From NCBI GenBank assembly GCA_026414955.1, contig JAOAIA010000019.1, positions 1 to 21,523 on the forward strand: a stretch of 21,523 bases of DNA, written 5' to 3'. Below are positions 14,474-21,523 of the stretch, piece by piece. This DNA comes from Candidatus Bipolaricaulota bacterium (GTDB taxonomy: Bacteria > Bipolaricaulota > Bipolaricaulia > RBG-16-55-9 > DRXL01). Position numbers and translations under genes: made by a program. How positions within the stretch are numbered: the first letter of the stretch is position 1; every line of letters starts with the position of its first letter. The notes beneath the pieces were generated by a model. That model saw only the letters and a list, made by a program, of their open reading frames with translations. It made no database searches and was not told where the DNA came from.

Positions 14474-15877
14474 TTAGAACGTCGGCCCGACCTCCTCCCC
14501 GACGTAATGCTCTTCAAAACTCGTGTACGCGCGATGGAAGAGCAGCTCAAACGACCCTGTTGGGCCGTTGCGCTGCTTCCCGATGATGACCTCTGTTTTG
14601 TGCACGAGCGGCGCTGGCTGCTGTCCAGGTCCCGTAAGCTCTTCTTCGGAGTTCTCTTCGCCACCCGCGTCTTCGCGGTACAAGAAGAGCACGACGTCGG
14701 CTGTTTGCTCGATCTCTCCACTCTCTCGGAGATCGGAGAGTCTAGGTCGGCGCGGTGGGCGCTCCGGCGCGCGCGACAGCTGCGACAACGCTACTACCGG
14801 GATATTCAGCTCGCGCGCTAGGCCCTTCAGCGACCGCGCAATGTACGCAACTTCTTGCTCGCGGACGTCGCTGTGCCCCCCGGCTTCGACTAACTGTAGA
14901 TAATCCACAAAGAGCGCATCTAGCCCGTGCTCGGACTTCATGCGCCGCGCCTTGGCCTTCAATTCCAACACCGAGATGCTGGGCGTGTCGTCAATGATAA
15001 TCTTACTGTTCTGGAGCCTGCTCGCCGCGTTAATGATCCTGCGCCAAGACTCAGAATCCGTCTGCAGATACCCCCCGCGCAACCTGTGGAGATTGATGCG
15101 CGCCTCGGCGCAGAGCAGGCGCTCTAAGACCTGCTCCTTGGTCATCTCCAAGCTGAAGAACCCAACACATTTATGAAAGCGCAGCGCCATGTTCCGCGCG
15201 ATCGAGAGCGCCAGCGACGTCTTGCCCATCGCCGGGCGCGCAGCGATGATAATTAAATCCGAGGGCTGCAAGCCCGCGGTCATCTCGTCGAATCTCCTGT
15301 ACCCAGTAGGCAGCCCGGTCACCGTGTGCTGTGAAGGATCGCGCTGGAGTTTCTCTAAGCGTTCCAGGTGCTCGTGTAAGAAATCGCGGATGAGATAGAA
15401 GTTGTGTTTGAGCTGGAAGCGCGAGATCTGAAAGACTTTCTCTTCGGCGGCGTCGAGCAACGGCTCCAGCTCGGATTCTTCTTGAAACCCTAGCTCGACG
15501 ATCTCGTGGCCCGCCTCGATGAGCGCACGTAAGATTGCTTTCTTCTTGATAATTTCGGCGTAGTAGGGCACGCTGGCCGTCGTGGTGACTTTGGAGACTA
15601 ACTCGCTCAAGTACGCGCGACCGCCGACATCGTCGAGCTTGTTCAGCTCGTCCAGGCGATTCCCCACGGTGATGAGATCGGGGGGTTTGCCGCCCTCGAA
15701 GAGTTCTAAGATCACCCGATAAATAATCTGATGGGCCTTCCAATAGAAGTCGTCGGGTTGGAGGGACTGGAGCAACTGGGGAATTGTCATTTCTGGCTCC
15801 AGCATCGCCGCGCCGAGAATCACTTGTTCGGCCTCGCGGTTCTTGGGCAACGCTCGTGAGAACTCAGAATCCGGCAC
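14474..15877 (-). CDS. dnaB: Replicative DNA helicase DnaB
   Basis: A 467-residue hexameric helicase that unwinds DNA at the replication fork. The N-terminal domain (about 10-110) starts with the usual NREAEQVILGAAML. The RecA-like domain has Walker A ARPAMGKTS at 213-221, FFSLEM at 240-245, the DYLQL Walker B region, and RLSDLRESGEIEQTADVVLF near the end. No intein interrupts it. The start is GTG at 15877, seven bases after a GGAGG site. It lies downstream of the HD-domain gene and upstream of the liv operon, all on the same strand. Confidence 0.95.
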   Translation of the reverse strand: MPDSEFSRALPKNREAEQVILGAAMLEPEMTIPQLLQSLQPDDFYWKAHQIIYRVILELFEGGKPPDLITVGNRLDELNKLDDVGGRAYLSELVSKVTTTASVPYYAEIIKKKAILRALIEAGHEIVELGFQEESELEPLLDAAEEKVFQISRFQLKHNFYLIRDFLHEHLERLEKLQRDPSQHTVTGLPTGYRRFDEMTAGLQPSDLIIIAARPAMGKTSLALSIARNMALRFHKCVGFFSLEMTKEQVLERLLCAEARINLHRLRGGYLQTDSESWRRIINAASRLQNSKIIIDDTPSISVLELKAKARRMKSEHGLDALFVDYLQLVEAGGHSDVREQEVAYIARSLKGLARELNIPVVALSQLSRAPERPPRRPRLSDLRESGEIEQTADVVLFLYREDAGGEENSEEELTGPGQQPAPLVHKTEVIIGKQRNGPTGSFELLFHRAYTSFEEHYVGEEVGPTF

Positions 15878-15895
15878 AGTATACCCTCCGAGGAG

Positions 15896-15901
15896 ATTAT
15901 A
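15896..15901 (-). promoter_or_regulatory. -10 box of dnaB
   Basis: The minus strand reads a perfect TATAAT 18 bases before the GTG start of dnaB. The -35 position 17 bp upstream is poor (TGGTGA, 15919-15924). Transcription would start near 15889. Confidence 0.5.
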
Positions 15902-15937
15902 GCACGCTCGCCCTCAACTCACCACGAGCGATCTGCG

Positions 15938-16504
15938 TTAAAGCCCCAGTTGCGGAGCGATCCCCTGCATCGCTTTGATCACGAAATCTATGTGCTCGTC
16001 GAGGGGGACGCCCAGCTCGCGCGCGCCCTGCTCGATCTCTTCTCGGTTGACCCCGCGCGCGAACGCTTTGTCTTTCCATTTCTTCTTGACTGCTGTTACA
16101 TCCACTTCGGCTAAGCTCTTGTTGGGGCGCACCAGCGCCGTGGCGACGATCAGTCCCGTCAGCTCGTCGCAGGCGAAGAGCGCCTTGGCCATGAGCGACG
16201 TTCTGGGAACCCCTGTGTACGTCGCGTGCCCTAAGATCGCTTGGCAGATCTCCTCGGAGACGCCGCGCTCGCGCAAAATCTGGACCCCGAAAGACGGGTG
16301 CTCTTGCGCGGGGTGATGCTCATTATTGGGGTACTTTTCGTAGTCGAAGTCGTGGAGCAAGCCGGCCAGTCCCCAGCTCTCTTCGTCTTGGCCAAATTTT
16401 CTGGCGTAGGCGCGCATGGCGGCTTCCACCGCGAGCATGTGCTTGATAAGATTCTGATTCTTCGTGTACTCCTGTACGAGCGCTAGAGCCTCTGAGCGCG
16501 TCAT
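15938..16504 (-). CDS. HD-domain (HDIG-like) putative phosphohydrolase
   Basis: A 188-residue soluble protein. The metal-binding pattern of the HD superfamily is visible: His22 in IKHMLAVEAAM, His51-Asp52 in GLLHDFDYE, further histidines at 63-69 and 93 (ILGHATYTG), and Asp113 in ACDELTG. Such small HD proteins are predicted nucleotide or phosphate-ester hydrolases; the substrate is unknown. A GAGGTGA site precedes the ATG. It has its own promoter inside the end of the upstream endonuclease gene and is followed by dnaB. Confidence 0.8.
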   Translation of the reverse strand: MTRSEALALVQEYTKNQNLIKHMLAVEAAMRAYARKFGQDEESWGLAGLLHDFDYEKYPNNEHHPAQEHPSFGVQILRERGVSEEICQAILGHATYTGVPRTSLMAKALFACDELTGLIVATALVRPNKSLAEVDVTAVKKKWKDKAFARGVNREEIEQGARELGVPLDEHIDFVIKAMQGIAPQLGL

Positions 16505-16539
16505 AGTCAGTCACCTCGCGCGTGAGAGCGTTGCAGCGT

Positions 16540-16568
16540 ATTGTACGCGATGGATCAGGACTTGTCGA
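16540..16568 (-). promoter_or_regulatory. Promoter of the HD-domain gene
   Basis: On the minus strand TCGACA (16563-16568) and TACAAT (16540-16545) are 17 bp apart. The -35 lies within the last codons of the upstream endonuclease gene. Transcription would start near 16533, giving a leader of about 30 bases. Confidence 0.6.
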
Positions 16569-17559
16569 ATAGGCTCAATTGATGGTCTTTACGTGCAGAT
16601 TTGCCCTTGATCGTCTGGGCAGCCTGGCGGCTTGTGTTGTGGGCACGTTGTATTGGCTCCGGTAAGAGACTGTCACGTGTGAGGGCACGTTGAGCTAATT
16701 CTATCGCCGTCTCTAAATCTACGCGATGCCCCGGCGAGACGAAGAACGGCTCAGCGTCTTCTCTCGGGCGTAGTGCTGCCCCGGCGCGCTCCCCCGCAAT
16801 ACGAATATAGCAGATCTCGTTTGGGGCTAGAGTCTTTAAGTCTCTCTCTGGCTCGCCGTGCAAGAGCGACTTGGTAATCCCAATCGTGGGGATGTCGAGC
16901 ATCACGCCCAGCTGTGAGGCGATCCCCGCTTGGCGATGGTGCAACGTCCCTGTGCCGTCAACGAACGTCATATCTGCCAGAGAGTCCTGATCTTTCAGTT
17001 TCTGGAGTAGAGCGAGCATCACAGGCAGCTCGCGGAACGCCAAGTAGCTGGGAATATACGGAAAGCGTACTTCTTGCGCGAGCGTCTGGGTATCGAGCAC
17101 GCTTAGCGAGTCTAATTCTAAGCGCACATACGCTGCGACGCCCTGAGTGCCAGCGTAGGAGAGATCGACTCCACCAACGGTGCGATAGTCAGCCCTATCA
17201 GGGGTCAGGTGCATCTTCTTTCGGATGTCGTTTTGGATCTCTTGGAGCTTTTGGAGAGGCTTGCCGGTGCGAAACTCGCGAAAGAGCAATTTATTCACTG
17301 AGAGCACGCGCCCGCCTCTGACGGGGATGCCCTCGGCCTGGAGGAGTTTCGCTTGCTCGTCGGTGACGGTGCCGTCGAAGCTGATGACCCGATAGCTGGG
17401 GCAGTCGTGCTTATGCTGAGCGAGAATAGACCCTACAGCGCGCGCGGCGATGGGGTCGCCGAGCGCGATGGCGATCTCGCGGAACGTCGCAATTCTGCCC
17501 TTGGGAATCTGCGCGACGAGTTCTACTGTGATGGTCTCAATATCGGGCAGCTCCAGCAT
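16555..17559 (-). CDS. nfi: Alkyltransferase-like domain fused to endonuclease V, with C-terminal clamp-type motif
   Basis: A 334-residue DNA repair protein. Residues 1-90 match the DNA-binding part of O6-alkylguanine alkyltransferases (GRIATFREIA at 21-30, arginine finger Arg40 in ARAVGSIL), but the catalytic PCHR is PSYR at 54-57, so it is probably an alkyltransferase-like lesion sensor with no transfer activity. Residues 105-300 are endonuclease V, which nicks near deaminated adenine: Asp132 in VGGVDLSY, wedge FPYIPSY at 167-172, Glu177, Asp201 in FVDGTGTLHHRQ, Lys230 in GITKS, and SPGHRVDLETAI at 275-286. The end, QLSLF at 327-331, matches the bacterial sliding-clamp motif. A fused active alkyltransferase-endonuclease V is known from Ferroplasma. 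The GGAGG site lies in a hairpin. Confidence 0.92.
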   Translation of the reverse strand: MLELPDIETITVELVAQIPKGRIATFREIAIALGDPIAARAVGSILAQHKHDCPSYRVISFDGTVTDEQAKLLQAEGIPVRGGRVLSVNKLLFREFRTGKPLQKLQEIQNDIRKKMHLTPDRADYRTVGGVDLSYAGTQGVAAYVRLELDSLSVLDTQTLAQEVRFPYIPSYLAFRELPVMLALLQKLKDQDSLADMTFVDGTGTLHHRQAGIASQLGVMLDIPTIGITKSLLHGEPERDLKTLAPNEICYIRIAGERAGAALRPREDAEPFFVSPGHRVDLETAIELAQRALTRDSLLPEPIQRAHNTSRQAAQTIKGKSARKDHQLSLFDKS

Positions 17560-17577
17560 TGGGCGCCTCCGCGCCCA
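17560..17577 (-). promoter_or_regulatory. Hairpin presenting the nfi ribosome-binding site
   Basis: TGGGCGC (17560-17566) and GCGCCCA (17571-17577) form a perfect seven-pair GC-rich stem. On the mRNA the loop is GGAG, the core of the Shine-Dalgarno site of the endonuclease gene, whose ATG follows directly. It lies in the short gap after the ribbon-helix-helix gene, and could lower or regulate translation. Confidence 0.6.
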
Positions 17578-17582
17578 TCATA

Positions 17583-17840
17583 TCACTTCGAGTACTCTTT
17601 GAGCAACAACGCAATAGCCTCGCGCATGAGCTCAGATTTATTCGCTTTGCGCCCGGTGCGCTTGCGAATCTGGAGCTGAAGCTCTTCGAGCGCGATCACG
17701 TCATCGGGCGCAAGATAGAACGTTGCTTTCACCAGCCCCGGCGCAGCCCCTTCGGGGTCTTTCGCAGAGGGCTTATAGAAATCTTTCATGATCTCGCTCT
17801 CAGCGAGCGGATCGTGGGCGATAGAGCGACGCGGCTTCAT
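17583..17840 (-). CDS. Ribbon-helix-helix protein, likely ParA partner and repressor
   Basis: An 85-residue protein. Residues 1-35 are polar and probably flexible. Residues 36-85 look like a ribbon-helix-helix DNA-binding domain: a strand (VKATFYLAPDDV), helix 1 (VIALEELQLQIRKRTGRK), then helix 2 (NKSELMREAIALLLKEYSK). Its start overlaps the parA stop codon by four bases (ATGA). In plasmid partition cassettes a protein of this kind (ParG or omega type) replaces ParB as centromere binder and represses the operon. That role here is inferred from position and fold. Confidence 0.8.
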   Translation of the reverse strand: MKPRRSIAHDPLAESEIMKDFYKPSAKDPEGAAPGLVKATFYLAPDDVIALEELQLQIRKRTGRKANKSELMREAIALLLKEYSK

Positions 17841-18628
17841 CGGAAGATCACCTGCGCTTCACGAAATTTATGGTCGTCGGTGCTGGGAGACTCGCTCAGC
17901 ACGCGCGCGGCTAAGCTCTTATAGTCTCTCGCGCCATATGAGCCAGGGTCATACTCGAAGATCGTTTGATGATGGCTGGCAGCCTCAGCAAGACGCACAT
18001 TAGCTCGAATGGGCTCAGTCACTTTGCCATCGAAGTGCAGCTCTAATTTCTCTAGGACTTCGCGACTCTTGCGGTTGCGCCCGTCATAGAACGTCGGGAT
18101 GACAAGAGAGACTTCGATAGGGTGCTCTAAGATCTCGCGCACCATCTTTAAGTTCTCTAAGATCTGCTTGACGCCCACGAGCGCCAAGTAGTCCATACTG
18201 ACGGGGACAAACGCCTCGTCAGCGTAGACGATAGCGTTCTGATTTAAGAGATTCAAGCTGGGCGGGCAGTCCAGAAGCACAAAATCATACCCGGACAGAT
18301 GCGCGAGTTTTCTGCTCAAGACGCGCTCGCGCCCTGGCAGCCCAGTTAGGATAAGCTCGGCTTGGGCAGCGGTCTTGGTGCTTGGGAGAAGATCTATGCG
18401 CTCGCGCACGGGAATGATACATTCGTGAGGTGTCGTCGTCTCCTCGACAAGCAGATGATAAAGTGACTTGTGCGGGACGATGTCGAACCACGTGGCGAGA
18501 TTGCCCTGCGGGTCCATGTCGATCAACAAGACCTTGCAGTTGTGGAGGGCTAAAGCCGCGGCGAGATTGACAGCCGTAGTTGTCTTGGCCGTGCCCCCTT
18601 TCTGATTGATGATGGCGATCTTGCGCAT
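17837..18628 (-). CDS. parA: ParA-family partition ATPase
   Basis: A 263-residue cytoplasmic ATPase of the ParA/Soj class. The deviant Walker A motif KGGTAKTT lies at 10-17 with the signature lysine. Walker A-prime LLIDMDPQGNLATW, Walker B FVLLDCPPSLNLLNQNA and the C-terminal IRANVRLAEAASHHQTIFEY complete the family pattern. There is no N-terminal DNA-binding extension. It is followed, with a four-base overlap, by a ribbon-helix-helix gene rather than parB. Its promoter overlaps a palindrome, suggesting autoregulation. It might partition the chromosome, a plasmid now integrated, or another cargo. Confidence 0.9.
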   Translation of the reverse strand: MRKIAIINQKGGTAKTTTAVNLAAALALHNCKVLLIDMDPQGNLATWFDIVPHKSLYHLLVEETTTPHECIIPVRERIDLLPSTKTAAQAELILTGLPGRERVLSRKLAHLSGYDFVLLDCPPSLNLLNQNAIVYADEAFVPVSMDYLALVGVKQILENLKMVREILEHPIEVSLVIPTFYDGRNRKSREVLEKLELHFDGKVTEPIRANVRLAEAASHHQTIFEYDPGSYGARDYKSLAARVLSESPSTDDHKFREAQVIFR

Positions 18629-18662
18629 CCTCTCACCCCTTGGATGACTGATAGACTACTAA

Positions 18663-18686
18663 ACTGGCATGCCAGTATAGTGCCAG
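18663..18686 (-). promoter_or_regulatory. parA -10 box with overlapping palindromic operator
   Basis: ACTGGCATGCCAGT (18663-18676) is a perfect 14-bp palindrome. A further TGCCAG half-site follows at 18681-18686, eleven bases (one helical turn) from the TGCCAG in the palindrome. A minus-strand -10, TATACT (18674-18679), lies between them. The arrangement suits repression, or centromere binding, by the ribbon-helix-helix partner. A second palindrome, GACACGTGTC, lies at 18708-18717. Confidence 0.6.
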
Positions 18687-18732
18687 AGGGCGCGGGAGGT
18701 CGCCAAGGACACGTGTCTCGTGAAGGAGTCGC

Positions 18733-20184
18733 TCACTCCGTGCTCTCGCGCACGCTCCACCGCCCATCCCGTCCGGGCGCGTAGTGCATGGGGCCTTGGG
18801 GAATGTAATTGCTGACCTCTAGGTAGCCAGCGTCCATGTATTCCCAGATCGTTTGGAAGGGGGCTTTGTTGGGGGACCACTTCTCGGCGAGCACCACGCC
18901 GTGCCCCGGCAGGACGGTGAAGACGACCTGGCGGGGATCGTGAGGATTTTGGAGTGCGTGTGCGCGCGCGAAGGCGCTGGTGACCGCGCGAGCCTGGGCG
19001 TCGGTCGCGCACGAGACCAGATAGTGATAATACGGCGGGTCGAGGGGGACGAACTCGACTCTTGTGGGGTCATACGCAGCGATCCCGCGATGGCTGTGGA
19101 GCTTGGAGCGGATGACCGGAACTTCGGCGTTCTCCGCCCCGGGGAGTTTGATCTTCGGTAAGGGGCTGTCCATCTGGAACATCTCGACGGCTTCGGAGGA
19201 GGGCGGATCGTTCCGCTGGCCCTCCACGGGGCGCACGATCGCCCCGCGCCCGTCGGGCCGGACCCCGACGACGACCGCCAGATCGTCTTGACTGAGATGA
19301 GCTTTATCTACGGGGCGCGCGCTGCCGGTGATGGTCGTCAGCAGAGCGTTGAGCTGAGGCTCCCACGTAGCAAAGCAGCCCTCGCTGTATTGGCTGGCCA
19401 CGGCGCCGCCGACGGCAGGCACGGAGACCAGCTGCTCGATGCGCACCATCTCGGTGAAGAAGTGACGCTGGCCAAATTCTGCACCGGCGCGACACATCGC
19501 CTTGGGGGTGCTCACCTGCTCCCACAGGGCGCGCGGGATGACTTCATCGAGAACAAGGTGATCGGTCAGCTCGCGGGCGCTTGCAGCCGTAACCAGCCGC
19601 AGGACGATCTCTTGGTAGAAGTTTGAGGCAGCGTCGGTGCGCGGGTGGGCACCGACCAAGTCGAAGTGATAAGCATAGAGGGGGCGGTCTTCGCCCACGA
19701 CGAGAAGGATACGAATGCTCTTGGCTTGAGCTTGCAGGATGCGCTCTAGCGCCAAGATAGGCCCACCGCGTTGCCCTTGGTGATGGAGGGTCTTATAGGC
19801 TTGCGGAGCAAGTCCGGGGAAGCAAGCGTAGTCCAGAGGGTCTGGGGCTGAGCGAGCCAGGGCGCGTTCGAGATGAGCGAGCACGGGATAGAGCTGGTTG
19901 GGGCACGCATGAATGAGTGACAAAATCATTGGAGTTTTAGGGAGCTTGAAGCGGCGGCGTGCGGTGAAGAGCAGGGCCTGCCGCCAGTCGAGCGGTTCTC
20001 CAAAGGGGGCCGTAGTGATGATCAGATCGGTAGTGCTATCCGGGAGCGCCTGCACTCTATGTCCCAGAAGGCGAAAGTGCTTTAGGAGTTCCTCGGAGAC
20101 GTGCTCCAACAAGGGAGTGAGCGGCCCCGGAACGTAGGCAAGGCTGAGAGTGCGCAGCCAATCGTGAATTGGTTTGGGAGCCAT
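18733..20184 (-). CDS. 483-residue protein of unknown function
   Basis: A complete, soluble-looking protein without signal peptide or clear membrane segments. I do not recognise its family. Residues 45-175 contain short hydrophobic strands (TTDLIITTAPFG, TPMILSLIHACP, SIRILLVVGEDRP) that could belong to an alpha/beta domain. Residues 255-320 are glycine-rich (AVGGAVASQYSEG, LAVVVGVRPDGRGAIV). Residues 360-470 form a separate part with HSHRG at 363-367 and PGHGVVLAEKW, histidines that could bind metal. The start is strongly supported by AAGGAGGGG six bases before the ATG and a good promoter. It lies directly upstream of parA, with about 100 bases between them. Confidence 0.85.
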   Translation of the reverse strand: MAPKPIHDWLRTLSLAYVPGPLTPLLEHVSEELLKHFRLLGHRVQALPDSTTDLIITTAPFGEPLDWRQALLFTARRRFKLPKTPMILSLIHACPNQLYPVLAHLERALARSAPDPLDYACFPGLAPQAYKTLHHQGQRGGPILALERILQAQAKSIRILLVVGEDRPLYAYHFDLVGAHPRTDAASNFYQEIVLRLVTAASARELTDHLVLDEVIPRALWEQVSTPKAMCRAGAEFGQRHFFTEMVRIEQLVSVPAVGGAVASQYSEGCFATWEPQLNALLTTITGSARPVDKAHLSQDDLAVVVGVRPDGRGAIVRPVEGQRNDPPSSEAVEMFQMDSPLPKIKLPGAENAEVPVIRSKLHSHRGIAAYDPTRVEFVPLDPPYYHYLVSCATDAQARAVTSAFARAHALQNPHDPRQVVFTVLPGHGVVLAEKWSPNKAPFQTIWEYMDAGYLEVSNYIPQGPMHYAPGRDGRWSVRESTE

Positions 20185-20228
20185 CGGTTACCCCTCCTTC
20201 GAGCTTTTTGGCGTTGAAGTTGAATCGG

Positions 20229-20258
20229 ATTATACTCTGTCAGGGGGGAGAGAGACAA
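20229..20258 (-). promoter_or_regulatory. Promoter of the 483-residue protein gene
   Basis: On the minus strand TTGTCT (20253-20258) and a perfect TATAAT (20229-20234) are 18 bp apart. The -10 overlaps the larC stop codon. Transcription would start near 20222, with a leader of about 38 bases. Confidence 0.65.
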
Positions 20259-21423
20259 GTCGGCTTGCAGATTCTGTAGCCACGCGATAGATCTCTTTGA
20301 GGGCTATGCTCTTTTCTTCAGCGAGCTTCTTACAGTCTTCATATTCCGGTGCGATATTGATAATCTCAGAGCCGAGCAGTCCCAGCTTCACGCGCACAGG
20401 GCCGTATTGGGTGTGTACTTCGACGATCTTGCGTGCGAGCTTCTTGCGCTGCACCGGATAGTAAATAGCCCCTAGTGTTGTCGTCTCTCGAAAGAGCGTC
20501 TCGCAGAGCTTGTCTACGGAAGCCGCGTCGCAGAGCACACGAATTAAGAGACCGGGACGTCCCTTCTTCATCAGAATATTCTGAGCGCTGACGCTCTTGG
20601 CCCCGTGCTCGAAGAGCTTCTGCTGCACGTGGGGAAAGAGTTCGGGGTTCATGTCGTCAATCTCGGTCTCGATCACGATCGTCTCGTCGCTCTCCAGCGC
20701 TGTGTCGCTGTCGCCGACCAAGAGGCGCAGCACGTTGGGCTGGGCTGAGAGATCCTTCGTGCCCGCGCCGTAGCCGATCTGAGAGGGGCGCGCCTTTGGC
20801 ATAGCAAAGCTTGGCGCGAGAGCTTTGAGAATCGCCGCGCCCGTGGGCGTGACCAGCTCGGTCTCAATTCCCGACGAATAGATGGGAAAATCTTTGAGCA
20901 GCTCCAGCGTTGCGGGCGCGGGCACGGGCAGTCTCCCGTGCGCCGTCTCGACCGTCCCAGAGCCAACGTTGATGTGTGAAGCGTACCAGCGGTCTATCCT
21001 CAGCGCTTCGATGGCAACTGCTGCACCGACGATGTCGAAAATCGAGTCGAGAGCACCCAGCTCGTGGAAGTGCACGTCGTCGGTAGAGACGCCGTGAATC
21101 TTCGCTTCGGCTTCGGCGAGCGCACGGAAGATCGCGATGGCTCGCGCTTTCTCTGAAGCCGTCAACGCGCTCTGCTCGATCAGCGCGCGAATCTCCGACC
21201 AATGTCGGTGATCGTGAGAATCAGCACTCGTCTCGAAGCGCAGGTGCGTCGCGGCGATGCCCTGGCGCAAGACTTTTTCTGCGTGAACGCGCACGGGGCC
21301 TAGGCCCAACTGCGACAGCTTCTCGCTTAAGAATTGAGCCGTGATCAGCTCTGCGTCGAGCAACGCGGCAAGGAACATATCCCCGGCGATGCCGGAAGAG
21401 CAGTCTAAATACGCAAGCTTCAT
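20230..21423 (-). CDS. larC: Nickel-pincer cofactor biosynthesis protein LarC
   Basis: A 397-residue protein of the LarC family, which inserts nickel into the pincer cofactor used by lactate racemase and related enzymes. The start MKLAYLDCSSGIAGDM is the family signature. A histidine-rich stretch (SADSHDHRHW) lies at about residue 68, and FHELGALDSIFDIVGAAVA, NVGSGTVETAHGRLPVPAPA and TPTGAAIL follow. In some lactobacilli LarC needs a programmed frameshift; here it is one continuous frame. The ATG at 21423 has GGGGAG seven bases upstream and overlaps the stop of the preceding gene (ATGA). No larA, larB or larE is visible in the window. Confidence 0.93.
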   Translation of the reverse strand: MKLAYLDCSSGIAGDMFLAALLDAELITAQFLSEKLSQLGLGPVRVHAEKVLRQGIAATHLRFETSADSHDHRHWSEIRALIEQSALTASEKARAIAIFRALAEAEAKIHGVSTDDVHFHELGALDSIFDIVGAAVAIEALRIDRWYASHINVGSGTVETAHGRLPVPAPATLELLKDFPIYSSGIETELVTPTGAAILKALAPSFAMPKARPSQIGYGAGTKDLSAQPNVLRLLVGDSDTALESDETIVIETEIDDMNPELFPHVQQKLFEHGAKSVSAQNILMKKGRPGLLIRVLCDAASVDKLCETLFRETTTLGAIYYPVQRKKLARKIVEVHTQYGPVRVKLGLLGSEIINIAPEYEDCKKLAEEKSIALKEIYRVATESASRLVSLPPDRV

Positions 21424-21523
21424 GATGGTGCTCCCCGTCGTTTGCGCCATTTGTTCTTATGAGCCTTTGCAAACACCACGGAATCTTTAGCACCGGATAA
21501 CCCTAGCTCTTTGACAGTGACGA
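21420..21523 (-). CDS. C-terminal end of an unknown gene, cut by the window edge
   Basis: The minus strand has an open frame of 33 visible codons from the window edge to a TGA at 21422-21420, which overlaps the larC start codon by four bases. It reads VTVKELGLSGAKDSVVFAKA and then a basic tail, HKNKWRKRRGAPS. The tight ATGA overlap supports a real gene in an operon with larC. The family is not recognised from so little sequence. Confidence 0.6.
   Translation of the reverse strand, partial: VTVKELGLSGAKDSVVFAKAHKNKWRKRRGAPS

Noticed and set aside
18708..18717. GACACGTGTC palindrome as a parS site
   Set aside because: It shares only the CACGTG core with the parS consensus; the outer arms differ and no parB gene is present in the window.

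Overview
The window looks like chromosomal DNA of a bacterium with about 55-58% GC. The genes are dense, and the longest gene-free stretch is about 220 bases. There are sigma70-type promoters, good Shine-Dalgarno sites on many genes, and near-leaderless start regions on a few. Signal peptides, two twin-arginine signals and a possible small outer-membrane barrel suggest a didermal cell. The phylum cannot be fixed from the sequence; an uncultured thermophile-like lineage such as Bipolaricaulota/Acetothermia is only a guess. No rRNA, tRNA, CRISPR array or insertion sequence was seen.

Layout. 1-80 holds the start of an unknown gene leaving the window on the minus strand. 225-4156 (minus) is a secreted carbohydrate-active cluster: a five-repeat beta-propeller protein, a polysaccharide-deacetylase-like protein, and a deacetylase-like/alpha-beta-hydrolase fusion. 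Two of these carry near-identical upstream regions. 4289-6697 (plus) holds a ubiquitin-like/Mut7-C PIN nuclease-like protein, thiamine-monophosphate kinase (thiL), and a secreted or outer-membrane protein whose 3' end is supplied by a GC-rich hairpin repeat. 6712-7272 (minus) is folE, divergent from the next gene with overlapping promoters.

7357-10266 (plus) encodes two paralogous branched-chain-amino-acid-type ABC binding proteins. One is a Tat lipoprotein. The other is not lipidated and carries a seven-cysteine insert. Between them lies a perfect sigma70 promoter followed by a strongly structured leader RNA of about 170 nt. A terminator hairpin then separates them from the convergent operon livG-livF-two small orphan genes-livH-livM (14406 down to 10364). 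The binding proteins and the permease/ATPase operon probably form one uptake system split over two transcription units.

14474-21523 (minus) is a genome-maintenance and maturation block. It runs from LarC, through a 483-residue protein of unknown function, ParA and a ribbon-helix-helix partner, to an alkyltransferase-like/endonuclease V fusion ending in a sliding-clamp-type motif, then an HD-domain protein and replicative helicase DnaB. The parA promoter overlaps a 14-bp perfect palindrome with a further half-site.

Most unusual items: the structured leader before the second binding protein, its cysteine-rich insert, the ATL-endonuclease V fusion with a clamp motif, the ParA/RHH cassette with its operator, and the unrecognised 483-residue protein.
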